Shown: positions 54,315-62,500 of the stretch, one piece after another
How the letters are laid out: the number at the start of each line of letters is the position of its first letter
Numbering within the stretch: position 1 is the stretch's first letter
Assembly: GCF_013426735.1 (NCBI RefSeq)
Contig: NZ_AP023275.1
Span: 124,001-188,000, forward strand
Reading direction: 5' to 3'
From: Agrobacterium vitis
Lineage (GTDB): Bacteria > Pseudomonadota > Alphaproteobacteria > Rhizobiales > Rhizobiaceae
Length of the DNA: 64,000 bases
Made by a program: the position numbers and the translations under genes
The notes under the pieces: model-generated
The model's database searches: none
Told to the model about the DNA's origin: nothing
The model's input: only the letters and a program-made list of their open reading frames with translations

Positions 54315-54485
54315 ATGTCAAAGCGCGAACTCATCGATACCGGAACCGACAAACGCTACGTCCGTCGCGACGAAGACGGCAAGTTCAAGGAATCCGTCGA
54401 CGTCGGCCGATCCCTCTCGGCTGACAAGCGCCATCAGGCGAAGAGCGATGCCAAGCCCGGGAAGGGCGACCACAAGTCCAAGTGA
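54315..54485 (+). CDS. Small basic hypothetical protein (56 aa)
   Basis: MSKRELIDTGTDKRYVRRDE is followed by a highly charged, lysine-rich tail (GRSLSADKRHQAKSDAKPGK). There is no hydrophobic core, so it is probably disordered. The stop overlaps the GTG start of the exonuclease gene (GTGA), so they are coupled. Family not recognised. Confidence 0.6.
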   Translation: MSKRELIDTGTDKRYVRRDEDGKFKESVDVGRSLSADKRHQAKSDAKPGKGDHKSK

Positions 54486-55288
54486 AAATCGCCACCTTCA
54501 ACGTCAATGGCGTAAACGGTCGTCTCGAGGTCCTGCTTCGTTGGCTGGACGATGCGAAGCCGGATGTTGTCGTTCTCCAGGAGCTGAAGGCGTCGAATGC
54601 CAAGTTTCCAGCGAAGGCCATCGAAGCCGCCGGCTATGGTGCGGTGTGGCATGGCCAGAAATCCTGGAATGGCGTCGCCATCCTGGCGCGAGGTCAGGAG
54701 CCGCACCTGACGCGCAAGGGTCTTCCGGGGGAGCCGGCGGACGAGCAGAGCCGCTTTATTGAAGCCATCGTGGACGGCGTTGTGATTGGCGGCCTCTATC
54801 TCCCAAACGGCAATCCCTATCCTGGCCCGAAGTTCGACTACAAGCTCCGATGGTTTCAGCGTCTGCACGACTATGCCGCCGAATTGCTGGAACTAGAGGT
54901 ACCTGTCGCCCTGGTGGGTGACTATAATGTCATGCCGACGGAATTGGACGTCTACAAACCGGAGCGTTGGACGGACGATGCGCTGTTCCGCACGGAGGTG
55001 CGCGGCGCCTTCCGAAATCTTGTCTCTCAGGGCTGGACGGATGCGATACGTGAGATGCATCCGGGAGCGCGCATTTACATGTTCTGGGACTATTTCCGAA
55101 ATGCCTATGGGCGCGACGCGGGCTTGAGGCTCGACCATTTCCTCCTCAGTCCCGACCTTGCCAAGCGACTGAAGAAGGCAGAGGTCGACAAACATGTGCG
55201 CGGCTGGGAGCGCACCAGCGATCACGCTCCGGTGTGGATTGAGCTATCCGACAAACAGATCAAACGGAGGAAACGAAATGAGCAATGA
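54482..55288 (+). CDS. xthA: Exonuclease III-family AP endonuclease
   Basis: The 268-residue endonuclease/exonuclease/phosphatase-fold protein has MKIATFNVNGVNGRL at the start, metal-binding Glu in LQELKAS, the active-site Asp/Asn in VGDYNVMPTELD, and LRLDHFLLS and the terminal GWERTSDHAPVW. Family enzymes incise DNA at abasic sites and degrade 3' ends. The start is GTG overlapping the preceding stop. Together with the SRAP proteins it makes an abasic-site repair neighbourhood. Confidence 0.92.
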   Translation: MKIATFNVNGVNGRLEVLLRWLDDAKPDVVVLQELKASNAKFPAKAIEAAGYGAVWHGQKSWNGVAILARGQEPHLTRKGLPGEPADEQSRFIEAIVDGVVIGGLYLPNGNPYPGPKFDYKLRWFQRLHDYAAELLELEVPVALVGDYNVMPTELDVYKPERWTDDALFRTEVRGAFRNLVSQGWTDAIREMHPGARIYMFWDYFRNAYGRDAGLRLDHFLLSPDLAKRLKKAEVDKHVRGWERTSDHAPVWIELSDKQIKRRKRNEQ

Positions 55289-55496
55289 CTGGCGCGACGA
55301 ATTTAGAAGCGGTTTGGCGAACCTGGTCGATCAAGCGGTCGTTTCCGGAGCCAAGCAAGCCGATGTCTTTAAAGCCACGATCGAGGAAATCGAGCGTTTG
55401 CGGATTGCGAATGAACGTGATCCGGATCCTGCGGACGATGTGTCGGAAGGTGCGATCGAGGAGCCGGCAAACGACTGGCCAGCGGCGAGTACCTGA
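55278..55496 (+). CDS. Small hypothetical protein (72 aa)
   Basis: MSNDWRDEFRSGLANLVDQA overlaps the exonuclease gene by 11 bases with CGGAGG before it, so it is translated with that gene. It is acidic and helical, with a proline-rich end (EEPANDWPAAST). Family not recognised. Confidence 0.6.
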   Translation: MSNDWRDEFRSGLANLVDQAVVSGAKQADVFKATIEEIERLRIANERDPDPADDVSEGAIEEPANDWPAAST

Positions 55497-55656
55497 GTAT
55501 GCCGCGGTACAGAATTGCCCTTTGCAACCCTTCCTCCAATAACTGGGTCGGCGGTTCAATTTCGTTTAATGTGGCGGATGGGCAGGCTTAGGAAGCCTCT
55601 CGGCTAGCCGCTAGACACTTTCCTCATAATCGTAGAGCAGGCGCATCCCTCACATT

Positions 55657-56589
55657 TTAGGCCTTGCGGATCCGTTCGACGAAATGTTGAACCTTTTCGA
55701 ACGCGGCTTCAAACCCAGGCTTTTCACCATAGACCATGTCGCCAAGCAGCTTCGCATAACCCGCTGCGAACTCTCCGTGTTTGGACATCGTCTCGTACGC
55801 GCGGAGCGTTTCAGCCCTCGGGTCCGCCTTATAGGCAGGATAATCGTCGGCACGGCTCTTGGCTTCAGCCTTCATCGTTTCCAACGCGATTGCGGCCGCC
55901 TCATCCGCATCGTAGTGGCCATCCATACGCGATAGGTCGTAGACGTGACGAACAAGCGTGTGATCGAGGGGCCCAAGATCGGCAAACGCAAATCCAGCCC
56001 GACGTCCGAGACCAACGAACTTGTCAGCCGCGGTTTCAACCAGTCTCACGCACGCGACATCCGTGGCCTCGGCAGACGCGCCGGTGGCCTCAGCAACAAA
56101 GGATGCAACAGAGCGATTTTCCGGCGCCGTGCAAATCGGGAATGCGGCGATTTCGATCTTGATTTCCGGTCGCAAAACGCCCTCGCCCTTAGCGATGGGT
56201 TCATAGGGCAGATCATATCGAACGTAGCGATCGCTTTGCTTGACAACATAGTGACCTTCGACCGCAAAACCCGCTGCCTCAAGCCGCTCGTTCACAGTGG
56301 CTCGCAGGCGTTTAAGCTCGCCGCGAGACGGATTGTCCTTGCCGACGATGCGCAGGTCAATGTCTTCTGACATGCGTTCGAGCAAACGATACGCGCGTCC
56401 AAGCGCCGTTCCCCCGCCGAACGCCAGGGTCAATCCATCGACCTGCACATCATGGATGGCAGCCAGGGCTCGAACGACGAACCAGTCCTTTTCCACCAAA
56501 GCAGGCGAAGGCAGACCGAAGAACTCCTGCACCTCTAGAAGCGTTTTGCGGTCCGGATTACCGTTCAACGCGGAGCTCCGCGCGGCCAT
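55657..56589 (-). CDS. AbiEii-type nucleotidyltransferase toxin
   Basis: The 310-residue product has the nucleotidyltransferase motif FGGGTALGRAYRLLERMSED followed by IDLRI (GGG-T and D-x-D), typical of AbiEii/AbiGii toxins. Later blocks (ADKFVGLGRRAG, LVRHVYDLSRMDG) match the family. In type IV toxin-antitoxin or abortive-infection systems this enzyme adds nucleotides to RNA targets and blocks growth. Its start overlaps the end of the upstream AbiEi-like gene by 32 bases, the usual order of antitoxin then toxin. Confidence 0.88.
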   Translation of the reverse strand: MAARSSALNGNPDRKTLLEVQEFFGLPSPALVEKDWFVVRALAAIHDVQVDGLTLAFGGGTALGRAYRLLERMSEDIDLRIVGKDNPSRGELKRLRATVNERLEAAGFAVEGHYVVKQSDRYVRYDLPYEPIAKGEGVLRPEIKIEIAAFPICTAPENRSVASFVAEATGASAEATDVACVRLVETAADKFVGLGRRAGFAFADLGPLDHTLVRHVYDLSRMDGHYDADEAAAIALETMKAEAKSRADDYPAYKADPRAETLRAYETMSKHGEFAAGYAKLLGDMVYGEKPGFEAAFEKVQHFVERIRKA

Positions 56590-56974
56590 CGGAGAGCCGT
56601 CGGTTGAAACGCGCCTTGACTTTGACCGTCGGATTCACCGGGATCTGAGTGGAACGGCCTTCATTGTAAGCTTTCGTGCTGTCGCTCTGCTCCCAAGCCA
56701 CACCAAGCTTGTTCAATGCTTGGAGAGCAGCACTGTGGAAGCCGTTGGAACTGGAGACAATAAGCTGGCCCGATAGACGCGACCGCATCGCCCGGGCGTA
56801 GACACCGTAGCCTAACCGCATCAGAGCCCCATCGTGGACCAGAGACCTGAGCGCGCGCAGAACCTGATCCTCACCACTGAGGTCAGCAAAGTCCCGCGGA
56901 AGAAAGACATCAGTTTTCTTCGTTCGCGCGACGCGGTTCTGGATTTTCTGCTTCAATGTCCTAGCCTGATGCAT
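56558..56974 (-). CDS. AbiEi-type antitoxin/regulator (DUF6088-like)
   Basis: The 138-residue product starts MHQARTLKQKIQNRVARTKK. A winged-helix domain follows (DVFLPRDFADLSGEDQVLRA, LRSLVHDGALMRLGYGVYAR) and then a shorter C-terminal part (NKLGVAWEQSDSTKAYNEGR). It should bind the operon promoter and counter the nucleotidyltransferase. Upstream in-frame codons with many cysteines look non-coding. Confidence 0.85.
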   Translation of the reverse strand: MHQARTLKQKIQNRVARTKKTDVFLPRDFADLSGEDQVLRALRSLVHDGALMRLGYGVYARAMRSRLSGQLIVSSSNGFHSAALQALNKLGVAWEQSDSTKAYNEGRSTQIPVNPTVKVKARFNRRLSDGRAELRVER

Positions 56975-57420
56975 GGTCCGTTTCTTTCTGCAAACACCCG
57001 ACACGGAATATATGCAAAAACCCGACACGACGCAAGAGCTCGTTGGCGGCTTGAGATGCTCGTTTAGGCCATGTAATCGGGCCTGTCCAGGATGCACGGC
57101 TTCCAGCGTGGCGTCGCGCCCGCGCACTTGTCATGAAGACCTCCACATCTCCATTTCGTAGCAGGATCTACAGTCTGGCTGAGCCGGCGAAAGTCGTGCG
57201 GCGAGGTCGAATACCAATCCCGTTCCAACCAATGTCGTTGCCGAACCCAGCTCTCTTGTCTGGCATCCCTAATCCAGTCCCGTCCTTGGACGGTCAACCC
57301 GCAGGGGGTTCGCAGTTCCTGCGACCTCTCTGGCTGCGCCGCCGAGGTGACCGCGGCCGGGCCCGGATCGAACGGGCGCCATCGAGCGGGGATTGGCCCC
57401 GCCAACGGATGGAGCCTCAC

Positions 57421-57600
57421 ATGTCGGATCTCAGCCTCGCACAAAACCACGCATTCGATCTTGCCCGGACCCTGATGGTCCCGGTCACCCTCTTCGAAAT
57501 CGATGGCGAGATCGGCGTCATGATTTCCGCCGAGTATGACGGCGACGAGGACGCCGTCATCAATATCTATGATCCCTTTGCTTACGGATCGGCTCATTGA
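57421..57600 (+). CDS. Small hypothetical protein (59 aa)
   Basis: MSDLSLAQNHAFDLARTLMV, then PVTLFEIDGEIGVMISAEYD, looks like a compact soluble protein. The longer frame to 57133 is proline- and arginine-rich without protein character. It sits in the row of small plasmid genes before the toprim protein. Family not recognised. Confidence 0.55.
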   Translation: MSDLSLAQNHAFDLARTLMVPVTLFEIDGEIGVMISAEYDGDEDAVINIYDPFAYGSAH

Positions 57601-57777
57601 GCCGATCACCCCTTCGGGGGAAGGCGTGCCGCTTGCGCTGTTGCGCGCGCAAGGGAGGCTTCGCCGCGAGCTTGTCCCGGCAGATCTGCACATTGCGAAC
57701 CCGCGCCCTTGCGCGCTTCCATCTTCGCGGCCTGGGCGCTGACAGTCCGAACAGTCAGGAAAGCTAAAGGAAGTGAA

Positions 57778-58713
57778 ATGGAAAAGAATGACATCGAAGA
57801 ACTGCGTACCCAGGTGGGCTGCGCAGCCGTCCTTGAGCATGAGGGCTTCGCGATAGACAGGAAAGAGAGCACGCGCCGGGCAGTCAAATTCCGGCGCGAC
57901 GACGACATCATCATCGTCATCCATGACGACAGGGGCTGGTTCGACGCTCGTTCGGATGCCAAGGGCGATGTGTTCGCTCTTGCAAGCTATCTCCATGGGA
58001 TCGGCTTTGCCGAGGCCTTGGCGGTGGTCGGCGATCTCGTCGCGTTTCAGCCAACCGCAGCGACCTGGGAGAAGCCTCTTCGTCAAACACAAACAGGGGC
58101 TTCGATTCCTGACCGCTGGAACCAAAGAAAGCGGCCGTGGCGAGCATCGGCAACATGGAGCTATCTTCGACACAACCGGGCGCTGCGATGGCAGGTTATC
58201 TCTGCGGCGATCGAGGCGGACGTTCTTCGAGAAGGCCCCTATGGCTCGATGTGGGCAAAACATGTCGATGAAGCTGGCGCCGTCATCGGCTGGGAAGAGC
58301 GCGGCCCTGAGTGGCGCGGGTTTTCAACCGGCGGCGCGAAGGCGCTCTTCCGGTTTGGAATGAACGACGCTCGTCGGATCTGTGTGACGGAGGCGGCAAT
58401 CGATGCGCTCAGTCTGGCCGCGATCGAGCAGACAAGATCCGACACGCTTTATGTCAGCACCGGAGGCGGGTGGTCGCCGCTAACCGCGCAAGCGTTGGAG
58501 ACATTGGCTTCCGGGGAGGGCGCGTGGCTTGTGGCCGCGACCGACAACAATGTTCAGGGTGAGGTCTTTGCCGATCGTCTGCGCCAGATGGCAGATCGCG
58601 GCGGTTGCGATTTCTCGCGGCTGAGGCCGCGATGTGAAGACTGGAATGAGGAATTGAAGGGGAGGAGGGAAAGACGAGAGCTGCCGCATACGCGGCCAGC
58701 GCATCAAGGGTAA
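57778..58713 (+). CDS. Toprim-domain protein with DUF3991
   Basis: The 311-residue product starts MEKNDIEELRTQVGCAAVLE behind AAAGGAAG. An N-terminal primase-like region (HDDRGWFDARSDAKGDVFAL, ASYLHGIGFAEALAVVG) is followed by DUF3991 and a toprim fold (ICVTEAAIDALSLAAIEQTR, WLVAATDNNVQGEVFADRLR). Such proteins are common on rhizobial plasmids and resemble primases used in plasmid establishment. No zinc-finger or helicase domain is present. The toprim Glu is in the TEAAIDAL motif; the D-x-D appears as ATDNN. Confidence 0.8.
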   Translation: MEKNDIEELRTQVGCAAVLEHEGFAIDRKESTRRAVKFRRDDDIIIVIHDDRGWFDARSDAKGDVFALASYLHGIGFAEALAVVGDLVAFQPTAATWEKPLRQTQTGASIPDRWNQRKRPWRASATWSYLRHNRALRWQVISAAIEADVLREGPYGSMWAKHVDEAGAVIGWEERGPEWRGFSTGGAKALFRFGMNDARRICVTEAAIDALSLAAIEQTRSDTLYVSTGGGWSPLTAQALETLASGEGAWLVAATDNNVQGEVFADRLRQMADRGGCDFSRLRPRCEDWNEELKGRRERRELPHTRPAHQG

Positions 58714-58845
58714 AGCTGCCGCCCGCCTGACGGCGGCCCTTGACCTGCTGCCCGCGAGGCGCCGGCTGAGGAGGTGTGATCAAAGGACTGAAAGAAGAGG
58801 TCGATCAGGCTTCCGCTTCGGTCCCCAACCCCAAAGGAGCAGCCG

Positions 58846-59451
58846 ATGTTCAACCCTCCCACCATCCGTAAAGTGTTCGAAGGTGTGGCCAGCCGCCACG
58901 AGATGTATGCCCTGTTCAATCGCCATAGCCAATCACCGTTCGACGATGACAGGATAAATGGCACGCGATATATCGGCGAGTGGTTTGAGATATCAGAAGC
59001 CGATCACGACCGCATGTTCGAAATCCTCCCGCCGCTCTTCTATCGCGGCGACATGTTCGCCATGCGGGAGTTTCTGGCCGCCAGCGTCACCAGCGTCTTT
59101 TTCGCGCTGACGATCGACGATCGGTCCCGATGGTTTCACGGCTATTGCGATCTGGGCGATCTTCAGTCACCCGACCGCATGCGTGCCGAGATCATCACCC
59201 GCGAATCCCGTCCGGTGCGTGCCATGAACGACCAAGAAAAACTCGATCATATCTGGAGCGCGACCGGTCCGGATTTCCGCGGCTATGCCGACGCACGCTT
59301 TCCGGCCGACCTGCGCAATCGCCAGATCGTGCTCGTCTATCCCTCTGCTCAGGGCAAGGTCTGGAAGCTGCTCGACGATCTGACCGACGAGGAGATCGCC
59401 GCAAAACTGCCGGTGCAGTTCCGTCTCCTTCCAGAAACCAACGCTGCCTGA
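58846..59451 (+). CDS. DUF1419-family protein
   Basis: The 201-residue product starts MFNPPTIRKVFEGVASRHEM behind AAAGGAG. Conserved-looking segments are GEWFEISEADHDRMFEILPP, LFYRGDMFAMREFLAASVTS and RSRWFHGYCDLGD. I recall this as DUF1419, frequent on rhizobial plasmids between a toprim gene and a large methylase-helicase gene, the same order as here. Function unknown. Confidence 0.75.
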   Translation: MFNPPTIRKVFEGVASRHEMYALFNRHSQSPFDDDRINGTRYIGEWFEISEADHDRMFEILPPLFYRGDMFAMREFLAASVTSVFFALTIDDRSRWFHGYCDLGDLQSPDRMRAEIITRESRPVRAMNDQEKLDHIWSATGPDFRGYADARFPADLRNRQIVLVYPSAQGKVWKLLDDLTDEEIAAKLPVQFRLLPETNAA

Positions 59452-59550
59452 CGGCATCATTCACTTCCAAATCTCACCATTCCGCGTCCTGGCAACACTC
59501 GCATTTAACATCGAGTGTGCCTCGGCGCGCCACCTCACAGGAGTTTTCCA

Positions 59551-62500
59551 ATGGCGCATGACGATCCTTTCACGTCAGACCTGTTCGGCAATACAGCGCT
59601 CACATCCGGTTTCGATCTCGGTATGCCGGGCTTCGCAGCAGAGTTCGGGACCGATATAGATATCGACCCGCCGCCATCGACACCGGCACCTGCAGTCCCA
59701 GTTGGTAAAGAATCAAAGCGAACAACGCAGATGCGGACGAAGGTCGATTTCCGGCTCCAGGGTTCTCGCGGTCTCGCCAAAACCTGGCGCGACCGTGCGC
59801 GTGACAACATCGCCGCCATCCTGCTGGCGAACAAGATCGAGCGTCATGGTCTGGCGGCCCGACCTGACCAGCAGGCAAGGCTGATCAAGTTCACCGGCTT
59901 TGGCGCCTCGGATCTGGCCAACGGCATATTCCGGCGTCCGGGCGACGAGGCATTTCGCAAAGGTTGGGAGGAGCTCGGCGGCAATCTCGAAAGTGCCGTT
60001 GCGCCGGGTGATTACGCGTCTCTGGCGCGCTGCACCCAATATGCCCACTTCACGCCGGAGTTTCTCGTTCGTGCCATCTGGGCAGGGCTGATCCGCATGG
60101 GCTTCAAGGGCGGCCGGATCCTGGAGCCGGGTATCGGGACTGGCATGTTTCCGGCGCTGATGCCGGAGGCGCTCTCCAAGGTGAGCCACGTCACCGGCAT
60201 CGAGCTTGATCCTGTCACCGCCCGTATCGTCCGGCTGCTGCAACCGCGGGCCAGGATCATCACAAGTGATTTCGCCCGGACGGATCTGCCAGCCCCTTTC
60301 GATCTGGCGATCGGCAATCCGCCGTTTTCGGATCGGACAGTGAAAAGCGACCCGGCTTTCCGCTCCCTCGGTTTTCGGCTGCATGACTATTTCATCGCCA
60401 AGTCCATCGACCGGCTGAAGCCCGGCGGGCTTGCGGTTTTCGTCACCTCGTCCGGCACCATGGACAAGGCCGACGCCCGCGCCCGCGAACACATCGCCAG
60501 CATGGCCGATCTGATTGGCGCCATTCGCCTGCCCGAAGGCAGCTTTCGCGCTGACGCCGGAACCGATGTCGTTGTCGATATCCTCTTGTTCCGAAAGCGC
60601 CGTGCGGATGACACGGTTGGAGACAACACTTGGCTCGATCTCGCGGATGTCCAGGCCGAAGGCGAGGGCGGTCGCGTCCGTATCAACAGGTGGTTCGCCG
60701 ATCATCCCGAGATGGTGCTGGGACGGCATGCGATGACGTCAGGTCCGTTCGGCGAAGCCTATACATGCCTCCCTTTTGACAATGACCTCGAAACGAACCT
60801 GAACGCGACAATCAGTCAGCTACCAGCCGATATCTATGACGGTAAGGCTTCCACAATCGACTTCGCGCTTGAGGACGAAGTCGCCGATGCCATGGCAGAG
60901 CGGCCCGACGATCCAAAGGTGCGCGAGGGCAGCTATTTCATCGGCAAGGCCACAGCCCTGATGCAGGTAGTGGATGGGGTTGCTGTTCCGGTCGAGGTCA
61001 GGAAAGGTCGCAGCACCGACGGCATTTTCGCCAAACACGCCCTGATCATCCGAAAGCTGATCCCGATCCGCGACGCGGTCCGGCTCATTCTCAAGTTGCA
61101 GGAACGCGATCAGCCGTGGCAAAAGGCGCAGGTGTCGCTTCGCATCGCCTGGTCGAGCTTCGTGCGCGAATTCGGTCCGATCAACTTCACCTCCGTCTCG
61201 ACATCGGAGGATCAGGAGACGGGGGAGGTCAGGGAGGTCCACCGACGGCCGAACCTTGCGCCGATCCTCGACGATCCCGATTGCTGGCTGGTCGCCTCGA
61301 TCGAGGACTATGACCTGGAAACCAATACCGCCAAGCCCGGGCCGATCTTTACCGAGCGCGTCATCGCGCCGCCGCCTGCACCCGTCATCACCTCGGCATC
61401 CGACGCGCTCGCCGTGGTTTTGAACGAGCGCGGCCATGTCGATCTCGATCATGTCGCCGAGCTGCTGCACCGCGACGTTGATGATGTCATCGGCGAGCTG
61501 GGCGGGGCGGTCTTCCGCGATCCGTCCAACGGCTCCTGGCAGATGGCTGATGCCTATCTGTCCGGCGCTGTCCGTTCGAAGCTCACCGTTGCCCGCGCTG
61601 CGGCCGAGCTTGATCCAATCTTCGCGCGAAACGTCACGGCGCTCGAGCGTGTCCAGCCTGCCGATCTCAGGCCCTCGGATATCACCGCACGCCTCGGCGC
61701 GCCTTGGATTCCCGCCGAGGACGTTGTTGCCTTCGTCAAACAGATGATGGAGGCCGATATCTCCATTCATCATCTGCCGGAACTGGCGACCTGGACGGTC
61801 AATGCGCGGCAGCTGGAATGGTCGGCGGCCGGCACCACGGAATGGGGCACCCATCGCCGTCATGCCGGTCACCTTCTATCCGACGCCCTGAACTCTTGCC
61901 TGCCGCAGATCTTCGACACGATCCGCGACGGCGAGACCGAGCGACGGGTGCTGAACACGGTGGAGACGGAGGCTGCAAAGGAGAAGCTCGCCAAGATCAA
62001 GTCCGCCTTCCAGTCCTGGATCTGGTCCGATTCGGATCGCACCGACCGGCTGGCGCGCGTCTATAACGACACGTTCAACAACATCGCGCCGCGAACCTTC
62101 AACGGCGATCATCTCCAGCTACCCGGCGCCTCAGGCGCCTTTTCTTTGTACGGTCATCAGAAGCGCGGGATCTGGCGGATCATCTCGGCCGGCGCCACCT
62201 ATCTCGCGCACGCCGTCGGTGCTGGAAAGACGCTGACCATGGCGGCCGCCATCATGGAGCAGCGGCGGCTGGGTCTGATCAACAAGGCGATGCTGGTCGT
62301 GCCCGGCCATTGCCTGGCGCAGGCTGCCCGTGAGTTTCTGGCGCTCTATCCAAACGCCCGCATCCTGGTCGCCGACGAAACGAACTTCGTCAGGGAGAAG
62401 CGCCATCGCTTCCTGTCACGGGCGGCGACCGCCAACTGGGACGCCATCATCATAACCCATTCGGCGTTTCGGTTCATCGCGGTGCCCTCGGCCTTCGAGG

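Noticed and set aside
57133..57420. 96-residue extension of the small protein at 57421
   Set aside because: The residues are Pro/Arg-rich and low in protein character, and the internal ATG gives a compact, natural start.
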